Source: Pseudomonadota bacterium
GTDB lineage: Bacteria > Pseudomonadota > Alphaproteobacteria > Micavibrionales > Micavibrionaceae
NCBI GenBank assembly: GCA_016198545.1
Contig: JACQIJ010000057.1
Span: 1 to 14,940 of the forward strand
Length of the DNA: 14,940 nucleotides
Direction of reading: 5' to 3'
The notes beneath the pieces were generated by a model. That model ran no database searches, was not told the origin of the DNA, and saw nothing but the letters and a program-made list of their open reading frames with translations. Numbering within the stretch: position 1 is the stretch's first letter; each line of letters begins with the position of its first letter. Of this stretch, positions 1 through 6,181 are shown piece by piece. The position numbers were made by a program, and so were the translations under genes.

Positions 1-2
1 AC

Positions 3-1145
3 ATGGATAAGGCAAACGCAGCCGACAGGCGGAAAGCGCTCGATGCCGCGCTTTCGCAAATCGAGAAAGCCTTTGGCAAAGGCTCGATCATGAAACTCAG
101 CGGCGACCAGAACCCGATGCAGGTGGAGGCCGTCTCGACCGGCTCTCTGGGCCTTGATATCGCGCTGGGGATCGGCGGACTGCCGCGCGGCCGCATTACC
201 GAGATTTACGGGCCGGAAAGTTCCGGCAAGACGACGCTTGCGCTGCAGGTGATTGCGGAGGCGCAGAAGATGGGAGGCACGTGCGCGATCGTCGATGCGG
301 AACACGCGCTTGATCCGTCTTATGCGAAAAAGCTGGGTGTCGATATCGACAATCTTCTCATTTCCCAGCCCGATGCGGGCGAACAGGCGCTGGAAATCGC
401 CGATACGCTGGTACGTTCCGGCGCGGTCGACGTTCTGGTCGTTGACTCCGTAGCTGCGCTCGTGCCGCGGGCGGAACTTGAGGGGGAAATGGGAGACTCC
501 CATGTAGGATTGCAGGCGCGTCTGATGTCGCAGGCATTGCGCAAGCTGACCGGATCCATTTCGCGGTCGCGCTGCGTGGTCATTTTCATCAACCAGATAC
601 GGATGAAAATCGGCGTCATGTTTGGATCTCCGGAAACGACGACGGGCGGCAATGCGTTGAAGTTTTACGCTTCGGTACGTCTTGATATCCGCCGCATCGG
701 CACGATCAAGGACAAGGAAACGCCCGTCGGCAACCAGACGCGGGTCAAGGTTGTCAAGAACAAGATGGCGCCGCCGTTCCGGCAGGTCGAATTCGACATC
801 ATGTACGGCGAGGGGATTTCCAAGACCGGGGAACTGATCGACCTCGGCGTGAATGCCAACATGGTGGAAAAATCAGGCGCGTGGTTTTCCTGCGGCGGAG
901 AGCGCATCGGTCAGGGCCGCGACAACGCCAAGCAATTCATGAAGGACAACCCGCAGATCGCAGCAAAACTGGAAGCCGAAATTCGCAAGCAGGCGGGCGT
1001 TGTGGCGAATGCGATGCTGGCAGGCCCAGACAGCGCGGAACAGGCTGCGGAGGTCGACGAGGGCGGTGCGGAAGCGGCGAATGACGAAGATTCGTCTTCT
1101 TCAAAGTCGGCCACGGCGAAAAAAGGCCGCAAGGTTGTCAGTTAA
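3..1145 (+). CDS. recA: RecA recombinase
   Basis: RecA is the ATP-dependent strand-exchange protein of homologous recombination and the co-protease that triggers LexA cleavage in the SOS response. The 380-aa product is full length for the family. Seen in the sequence: an N-terminal oligomerisation helix ending in EKAFGKGSIMKL (about 21-32), Walker A GPESSGKT (70-77), Walker B VDVLVVDS with D148, the L1/L2 DNA-binding region including FGSPETTTGGNALKF, and a C-terminal tail that is acidic and then ends in a basic KKGRK stretch. The ATG at base 3 gives a normal RecA N-terminus, but only two bases lie upstream, so ribosome binding site, promoter and any SOS box are outside the window. The gene ends just before a strong terminator, so it is probably the last gene of its transcript. 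alaS, a common downstream neighbour of recA, is not here. Confidence 0.98.
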   Translation: MDKANAADRRKALDAALSQIEKAFGKGSIMKLSGDQNPMQVEAVSTGSLGLDIALGIGGLPRGRITEIYGPESSGKTTLALQVIAEAQKMGGTCAIVDAEHALDPSYAKKLGVDIDNLLISQPDAGEQALEIADTLVRSGAVDVLVVDSVAALVPRAELEGEMGDSHVGLQARLMSQALRKLTGSISRSRCVVIFINQIRMKIGVMFGSPETTTGGNALKFYASVRLDIRRIGTIKDKETPVGNQTRVKVVKNKMAPPFRQVEFDIMYGEGISKTGELIDLGVNANMVEKSGAWFSCGGERIGQGRDNAKQFMKDNPQIAAKLEAEIRKQAGVVANAMLAGPDSAEQAAEVDEGGAEAANDEDSSSSKSATAKKGRKVVS

Positions 1146-1172
1146 TCCGGAGCAAAAATTTCAGGAGTGGAC

Positions 1173-1207
1173 AAAAACGCCGGCCTTCCAAAGGCCGGTG
1201 TTTTTTT
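1173..1207 (+). terminator. Rho-independent terminator of recA
   Basis: An 8-bp GC-rich stem, CCGGCCTT (1180-1187) with AAGGCCGG (1191-1198), closes on a 3-nt loop. It is extended by a G:U and a C:G pair and then A:T pairs, and is followed by a run of seven T. It starts about 30 nt after the recA stop. A run of five A precedes the stem, so it could also work on leftward transcripts arriving from dapA-smpB. Confidence 0.9.
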
Positions 1208-1224
1208 GTGACGTGGGACAAAGT

Positions 1225-1253
1225 TTGACACTGTAAAGAATTTCATGATACGA
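1225..1253 (+). promoter_or_regulatory. Candidate promoter for the exported protein gene
   Basis: A perfect TTGACA -35 hexamer lies at 1225-1230, just after the recA terminator. The -10 is poor: GATACG or ATACGA at 16-17 nt spacing matches the consensus weakly. The position, between a terminator and the next gene, supports a promoter here, but its exact -10 is uncertain. Confidence 0.35.
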
Positions 1254-1278
1254 GGAGTGCTTTTTACAGGGGGATGTC

Positions 1279-1896
1279 ATGTCTTTAAAGCGCTTGTTTA
1301 TGGCTGCCGTCCTTGTAGGCGTCGCCACCGTGCCTGTAAGCGCTGTTTTTGCGGAAGATGCAGGAGAATCTGCACAAGCGGCCCAAGAATATGGCCGGTT
1401 TATGGGGCTGGAACACGAATGCTCCGGACTCGTTCTGGAAGCCAACGACAGTCTGGAGGAATTTTTGGTTTTGAATCGTGAAAAACCGTTATCCGGGATT
1501 TTCCCTGTCATCCGGATGGAGCTTCCCCCTATGGAAGGGCAAAGAGACGTCACGATATGCGCCACCAGAATCCAGATTCTGCGTTACATCGATAAACAGG
1601 AAAGGGATGATCCAACGAATGAACAGTGGGACAGGGGGCTTTATAATGGATTGGCGATGATGGCCGCGCAAATGGAATGGGATTCCCTGCCGCCGGATCA
1701 GAAGAACGCAGAAAATGAAAAACGCATCAAGCAGACAGCGGAAGAATACGTTCGTGATAAAATGCGGGAGCTGGATCGAAAATTTACGAGTCAAAAGGAG
1801 GCGATGCGCGCGGCTGCCAGAGCGCTTGAAGTTTACGAGAATGAAAACGGCGCAATCCATTATTCCCCCGCGCTGCCCGGCGCTGCGCCGTATTGA
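1279..1896 (+). CDS. Exported protein of unknown function (205 aa)
   Basis: I do not recognise this protein. It begins with a clear Sec signal peptide: a basic SLKR start, a hydrophobic core (about 6-20) and a likely cleavage site after VFA (25), giving a mature periplasmic protein of about 180 residues. There is no lipobox. The mature part has two cysteines, C48 and C94, which could form a disulfide. The C-terminal half is highly charged and probably helical, with many Lys, Glu, Arg and Gln (about 140-190), and then a short PALPGAAP tail. The ATG at 1279 has a good Shine-Dalgarno (AGGGGGA, 1268-1274) 4 nt upstream. The gene has its own candidate promoter and ends 1 bp from the smpB stop on the other strand. 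The start and signal peptide make it a real gene; its function cannot be inferred. Confidence 0.8.
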   Translation: MSLKRLFMAAVLVGVATVPVSAVFAEDAGESAQAAQEYGRFMGLEHECSGLVLEANDSLEEFLVLNREKPLSGIFPVIRMELPPMEGQRDVTICATRIQILRYIDKQERDDPTNEQWDRGLYNGLAMMAAQMEWDSLPPDQKNAENEKRIKQTAEEYVRDKMRELDRKFTSQKEAMRAAARALEVYENENGAIHYSPALPGAAPY

Positions 1897-1897
1897 G

Positions 1898-2392
1898 CTA
1901 TCCACGTTCCTTCATGATCCGCGCCCTGTCGCGTTGCCAGTCGCGTTTTTTCATGGTTTCACGCTTGTCGTGCGCCTGCTTGCCTTTGGCCAGAGCGATC
2001 TCCAGCTTGGCGATGCCGCGGCCGTTGAAATACAGCTTCGTCGGCACGACGGTGTATCCCTCCCGCGTCACAGCACCGATCAGGCGGTCGATTTCCTTTT
2101 TTTTCATCAGCAGTTTTCGCAGACGCTTCGGCTCATGTTGCAGGTGCGCGCCCGCGGGCGCGTATTCGGGGATGTGGGAATTGATAAGCCATGCTTCTCC
2201 GCGCCGTACGTCGACGTAGGATTCATTCAGGCTGCATTGCCCGTGGCGCAGCGATTTGACTTCCGTGCCGGTCAGGGCCAGACCGGCCGCGTACCGTTCT
2301 TCAAGATGGTAGTCGAAGCGCGCGCGGCGGTTTTCCGCAACCGTAACGTCCTTTGAAAGCAGCCCTGATTTTTTGTCCTTTTTTTTCGCCAT
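1898..2392 (-). CDS. smpB: SsrA-binding protein SmpB
   Basis: SmpB binds the tRNA-like domain of tmRNA and brings it into stalled ribosomes for trans-translation. The 164-aa product matches the family along its length: a short basic N-terminus, VAENRRARFDY (about 18-28), the conserved LTGTEVKSLR motif (about 40-49), the RGEAWLINSHIPEY segment, and a strongly basic C-terminal tail (KKRDWQRDRARIMKERG) of the kind that enters the mRNA channel. It lies 20 bp downstream of dapA on the same strand and is probably co-transcribed with it. No clear Shine-Dalgarno is visible in those 20 bases, so translation may depend on coupling with dapA. No ssrA (tmRNA) gene was recognised in the window. Confidence 0.96.
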   Translation of the reverse strand: MAKKKDKKSGLLSKDVTVAENRRARFDYHLEERYAAGLALTGTEVKSLRHGQCSLNESYVDVRRGEAWLINSHIPEYAPAGAHLQHEPKRLRKLLMKKKEIDRLIGAVTREGYTVVPTKLYFNGRGIAKLEIALAKGKQAHDKRETMKKRDWQRDRARIMKERG

Positions 2393-2412
2393 GTGCGCGC
2401 ATCGGTAGGAAG

Positions 2413-3303
2413 TCAGGCAGCCCGTTTCAGGGTTATGCCTGCTTTTTCCATCGCCTCCGCGACTGTTTTTCGTGCGGCGGCGCTGGCGGAAACCAACGGC
2501 AGGCGCACCTCATCGGCGCAAAGACCAAGCAGGCTGAGGCCGTATTTGACCGGCGCGGGCGAGGTTTCGCAGAAAAGCCCCTTGTGCAACGGCATCAGGC
2601 GTTCATTAACGGCGCCCGCCTCGTTCTTCTTTCCTTCGCGCCACAGATTGTGCATCTGCGCGCAGGGGCCGGGGGCTATATCGGATGTCACGGAAATGGC
2701 GCCGTGGCCGCCGGCCGCCAGGAAATCGTAAGTCGTCGCGTCATCGCCGGACAACTGGATGAAATCCGGGCCGATCTGCTCCAGAACCTCTTTCGGGCGC
2801 TGCAGGTTTCCCGTCGCATCCTTCACGCCGACGATGTTTTTTATTTTCGCCAGACGCGTCATGGTTTCGGTTTTGATGTCGACGACGCTGCGGCCGGGGA
2901 TGTTGTAAAGGATGACGGGAATGTTTACCGCTTCGGCTACCGTTCTGTAATGGGCATACAGCCCTTCCTGCGTCGGCTTGTTATAGTAGGGGGCGACGAT
3001 CAGGGCGGCGTCCGCGCCCATTTCCTTTGCCTTTTGAGTCAGTTCGAGCGTTTTTGCTGTGGAATTCGTGCCCGTGCCCGCAATAACCGGGATGCGGCCC
3101 TTGACCGCTTCGATGCTGCGCCTGACAATGTAGTCATGTTCATCGGGCGTCAGCGTAGGGGATTCTCCGGTCGTGCCGCATGCCACAATGCCGTGGCTGC
3201 CCTGCGAAACCTGCCATTCCAGCAGGTTGTCGAACGCTTTTTTGTCCAGTTCCCCATTACGGAACGGGGTGATGATGGCCGTGATGGATCCGCGCAGCAT
3301 CAT
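2413..3303 (-). CDS. dapA: 4-hydroxy-tetrahydrodipicolinate synthase
   Basis: DapA condenses pyruvate with aspartate semialdehyde, the first committed step of lysine and meso-diaminopimelate synthesis, and so supplies peptidoglycan precursors. The 296-aa TIM-barrel protein has the active-site residues at the same numbers as the E. coli enzyme: T44-T45 in CGTTGES, Y107 in PYYNKP, Y133 in LYNIPGR, R138, and the Schiff-base lysine K161 in VGVKDATGN. Two ATG codons are adjacent (3303 and 3300). The first has a good AAGGAG Shine-Dalgarno 9 nt upstream (minus strand, 3313-3318). It is the first gene of a dapA-smpB pair and is divergent from slt, which degrades the peptidoglycan that DapA helps to build. 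Confidence 0.97.
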   Translation of the reverse strand: MMLRGSITAIITPFRNGELDKKAFDNLLEWQVSQGSHGIVACGTTGESPTLTPDEHDYIVRRSIEAVKGRIPVIAGTGTNSTAKTLELTQKAKEMGADAALIVAPYYNKPTQEGLYAHYRTVAEAVNIPVILYNIPGRSVVDIKTETMTRLAKIKNIVGVKDATGNLQRPKEVLEQIGPDFIQLSGDDATTYDFLAAGGHGAISVTSDIAPGPCAQMHNLWREGKKNEAGAVNERLMPLHKGLFCETSPAPVKYGLSLLGLCADEVRLPLVSASAAARKTVAEAMEKAGITLKRAA

Positions 3304-3325
3304 GATGTTTATCTCCTTGAAAAAA

Positions 3326-3355
3326 ATAAAAATCCGTGCCCGACTTTACATGCAA
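3326..3355 (-). promoter_or_regulatory. Possible dapA promoter in the slt-dapA divergent gap
   Basis: Read on the minus strand, TTGCAT (complement of 3350-3355) and TTTTAT (complement of 3326-3331) are separated by 18 nt, a weak sigma-70-like pair just upstream of the dapA Shine-Dalgarno. The -35 would overlap the slt ribosome binding site. Both hexamers are only partial matches, so this is tentative. Confidence 0.2.
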
Positions 3356-3363
3356 AGGGGCGG

Positions 3364-5364
3364 TTGCGCAAGAAAGTGGCTCTAACTGCCGCGCTGGCCT
3401 TTCTCCTGCTGCTTTTCGCAGCCGGTTCAGGCGGTTATGCGCAGGACGGGGGTCATGCGTCTTCCGCTCTGATGTCCGGCGCGGACAGGGGGGCCGTACA
3501 CGAAGCCCTGCTGGCCATCAAAAAGCGGCAGTGGCAAAAAGCCGAAGGCATTATTGCCCGCACGAAGGATCCGCTGGCGGCAAAGGTCTATTACTGGCTT
3601 TATTATACGAAGGGCGGCGGGCCCGTGCAGTTTAACCGCATTTCCGCTTTCATCCGCCAGAATCCCGGCTGGCCGAAAACAGGCGCGATGCGCCTGGCCG
3701 CGGAAAAAGCCATGCCGGACAATTTGCCCGATGTTGATGTGATCGTGTGGTACGATTCTTATCCACCTCTGACGCCCGACGGCATGGACAGGTACATGGC
3801 CGCCCTGCTTAAGAAGGGGGCGAAGGACAGGGCTGCTGCCGTGATAGACGCATGGTGGCGCAAAACATCCCTGACCCCGGATCAGCAGCGGCATTTTTAC
3901 GGCCGTTACGGCGGGTTGATGACGAAGGAAAGTCATATTGCGCGTTTTGGCTATACGCTGATGCTGAAGCAATACACGAATGCGCGCGGGCTGGCCCGCG
4001 TTCTGGGGCGCGGTTATCCGGATCTGGCTGAGGCGCGCATCGCGTTGGCGCAGGGCGGCGGCAACGTCGATACGCTGATTTCCCGCGTGCCGCCGCAGTT
4101 GCAGGACGACCCCGGCTTGTTGTTGGAGCGGCTGCGCTGGCGCAGGCGTAACAACAAGGATTTCGGAGCCATTGAAATCCTGCACAACATGCCGTCCGCC
4201 GCCATCATTCCGAATCCGGACGAATGGTGGCAGGAAAGGCATATTCTGGCGCGCCGCCTGATGGAAAAAGGGCGGTTCGAAAGCGCCTATCTTTTACTGG
4301 ACAAGCACCAACAGGAAGAAGGCGTTTCCTTCGCTGAGGCGGAGTTTCTCGCGGGCTGGCTGGCGTTGAAAATAAAAAAGCCGGAACGCGCTTTCGAACG
4401 GTTCGAATCCCTGTATCACAAAACGACAACGCCGATCAGCCGATCCCGCGGCGCATACTGGGCCGGTCGCGCCAGCGAGGCATTGGGTCATCCCGATATA
4501 GCACGTCAATGGTATCGGACGGCTGCGCGTTACCAGATAGCGTTTTACGGCCAGATGGCGATCGCAAAGCTGGAGGATGCCTACAAGCCGCCGCAGCAGC
4601 TTCCCCCCGAAAAGACATTGGCCGGTCAGACGAAATTCGATGCGCTAGAGATGGTTCAGATGGCCAAGATTCTGAGCAAGGCGGATTTCCGCGACGATAC
4701 TTCGGCCTTTCTGGATGCTCTGGCCGAAGACGTAAAAACGCCTGAGGATTATTTGCTGGTGGCCGAACTGGCGACGGAACTGAATCACCGCCACAATGCC
4801 GTGCGAATTGCGAAGAAGGGATTGCAGAAAGGCATTCTTCTGATGGATCAGGCCTACCCGACGATGCTGACCAGCATGAAAAGGGTTGATCTTGAGTGGG
4901 CGCTCGTTCATGCCCTTATCCGGCAGGAAAGCGCGTTCGATTACGCCGCCGTCAGTCCTGCCGGCGCGCGCGGCCTGATGCAGCTGATGCCTGCTACGGC
5001 AAAGGGCGTTGCGCGCAAAAACGGGATTTCGCACAGCACGGACATGCTGATTTCCAACCCCGATCACAATATCCGGCTGGGAACCCTTTACCTGAAACAG
5101 GTTCTGGACAGGTTCGACGGTTCCTACGCGCTTGCGCTTGCGGCGTACAATGCAGGACCGGGCCGGGTGGATCAGTGGATCGGTATATTCGGCGATCCGC
5201 GCAGCAACGCCGTCGATATGACGGATTGGATCGAGATGATTCCCATTGGCGAAACCCGAAACTATGTGCAGCGCGTACTGGAGGGGACCTATATTTACCG
5301 TATAAAACTCCGCGATGTTCAGAAAAGCTTTAATGCCCCTATTCATGTGACGAAAAAAGATTAG
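3364..5364 (+). CDS. slt: Soluble lytic murein transglycosylase (Slt70-type)
   Basis: This periplasmic enzyme cleaves the MurNAc-GlcNAc bond of peptidoglycan to give 1,6-anhydro ends. The reading frame stays open far upstream, antisense to dapA, so the start must be chosen. Between the dapA start and base 3376 the only in-frame candidates are TTG 3364 and GTG 3376. TTG gives a proper signal peptide (MRKK, a hydrophobic core, then GGYAQ with likely cleavage near residue 26) and follows AAAGGGG (3354-3360) at short spacing, so I prefer it. The 666-aa product has a long helical-repeat region rich in W, Y and R (about 40-480), then the catalytic domain: IRQES with catalytic E522, GLMQLMP (537-543) and AYNAGPGR (594-601). 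Size and layout fit Slt70. It is divergent from dapA with 60 bp between them. Confidence 0.93.
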   Translation: MRKKVALTAALAFLLLLFAAGSGGYAQDGGHASSALMSGADRGAVHEALLAIKKRQWQKAEGIIARTKDPLAAKVYYWLYYTKGGGPVQFNRISAFIRQNPGWPKTGAMRLAAEKAMPDNLPDVDVIVWYDSYPPLTPDGMDRYMAALLKKGAKDRAAAVIDAWWRKTSLTPDQQRHFYGRYGGLMTKESHIARFGYTLMLKQYTNARGLARVLGRGYPDLAEARIALAQGGGNVDTLISRVPPQLQDDPGLLLERLRWRRRNNKDFGAIEILHNMPSAAIIPNPDEWWQERHILARRLMEKGRFESAYLLLDKHQQEEGVSFAEAEFLAGWLALKIKKPERAFERFESLYHKTTTPISRSRGAYWAGRASEALGHPDIARQWYRTAARYQIAFYGQMAIAKLEDAYKPPQQLPPEKTLAGQTKFDALEMVQMAKILSKADFRDDTSAFLDALAEDVKTPEDYLLVAELATELNHRHNAVRIAKKGLQKGILLMDQAYPTMLTSMKRVDLEWALVHALIRQESAFDYAAVSPAGARGLMQLMPATAKGVARKNGISHSTDMLISNPDHNIRLGTLYLKQVLDRFDGSYALALAAYNAGPGRVDQWIGIFGDPRSNAVDMTDWIEMIPIGETRNYVQRVLEGTYIYRIKLRDVQKSFNAPIHVTKKD

Positions 5365-5450
5365 TTTTTTCAGATGGTTATAGGATCAAACATACGACTG
5401 CACTATACTAAGGGTTTATAAACCATGTCCTGCTAAGCTGTCGATAAGGG

Positions 5451-5468
5451 GGCAGTTTTTTAACTGCC
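5451..5468. promoter_or_regulatory. Perfect inverted repeat upstream of the response regulator
   Basis: GGCAGTT (5451-5457) and AACTGCC (5462-5468) form a perfect 7-bp dyad around a TTTT centre. It ends 26 nt before the regulator start and just upstream of its Shine-Dalgarno (AGAGGG, 5484-5489). No T-run follows, so it is not a typical terminator. It could be an operator, for example for autoregulation, or a leader hairpin. A TATACT at 5404-5409 could be a -10 for this operon, but no convincing -35 accompanies it. Confidence 0.4.
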
Positions 5469-5494
5469 AGGGAAGACAGTTATAGAGGGTATCC

Positions 5495-6181
5495 ATGAGG
5501 TTGCTTCTTGCCGATGATCACAGTCTTTTCAGGGATGCGCTGGTTCAATACATAGAACGCGCGGAGCCGGATGCCACGGTTGCGCTGGCGCGCGATGTGC
5601 ATGAACTGATGGAAGTCATGGCTGCGGGAGATGCCGTTTTCGATCTTATCCTTCTGGACATGAGGATGCCCGGTATGGATGGATTGCAGGGGCTCGTGAA
5701 AATCAAAACCCGGCATCCCGATGTGCCCGTGGCCATCATCTCGGGTCTTGCCGAGAAGGAAGATGTTGAGCAGGCGCTTTCCCTTGGTGCGGCCGGGTAT
5801 TTTCCCAAGACGATGTCAGGAAAGGCTCTTGTAAGCGGCATAAGAGAAATCATTGACGGCAAGATCTACATTGCGCGGGATCATAATACCAATGAAATCA
5901 TGCCGTCCCATTATCACGGCGCGAGCAGCGCAAAGTCGCCCCTTGGCGGCATGGCGGGCAGGGCGCAGGAAAACTATCAGGCGGGAAATTCCTTTAGCCT
6001 GACCCCGCGGGAGCGCGAGGTTTTGTCTTATTTGCGGCAAGGGGTCCAGAACAAGGAGATAGCGCGCGCGCTTGATCTCCAGATCGTGACGGTAAAGCTG
6101 CATGTGCGCAGCATATGCCGGAAGCTGAACGTGCAGAACCGTACGCAGGCTGCGCTGAAAGCGCAGGAAGCGGGGCTTTGA
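5495..6181 (+). CDS. NarL/FixJ-family response regulator
   Basis: This is a two-component DNA-binding response regulator of 228 aa. The N-terminal receiver domain (about 1-120) has all key residues: acidic D7-D8, phospho-acceptor D55 in LLDMRMPG, S83 and K105. A loose linker of about 40 residues, rich in Gly and Ser, leads to a LuxR-type helix-turn-helix (about 166-225) with the signature LTPREREVL, then GVQNKEIARAL and VKLHVRSICRKL. It should be a phosphorylation-controlled dimeric transcription factor. The ATG has AGAGGG 5 nt upstream. The next gene, a hybrid histidine kinase, overlaps its stop codon, so the two are very likely co-translated partners, as in FixJ with FixL. The target genes cannot be read from the window; the inverted repeat just upstream is one possible site. 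Confidence 0.93.
   Translation: MRLLLADDHSLFRDALVQYIERAEPDATVALARDVHELMEVMAAGDAVFDLILLDMRMPGMDGLQGLVKIKTRHPDVPVAIISGLAEKEDVEQALSLGAAGYFPKTMSGKALVSGIREIIDGKIYIARDHNTNEIMPSHYHGASSAKSPLGGMAGRAQENYQAGNSFSLTPREREVLSYLRQGVQNKEIARALDLQIVTVKLHVRSICRKLNVQNRTQAALKAQEAGL

Noticed and set aside
2353..3363. Open frame of about 337 codons upstream of and in frame with slt
   Set aside because: It is antisense to dapA, which has all active-site residues, and its translation shows no family features. It is a GC-driven shadow; the real slt starts near 3364.
5352..5371. GAAAAAA-gattag-TTTTTTC inverted repeat at the slt stop as a terminator
   Set aside because: The stem is almost all A:T and would be too weak for a rho-independent terminator, although it has a T-run.
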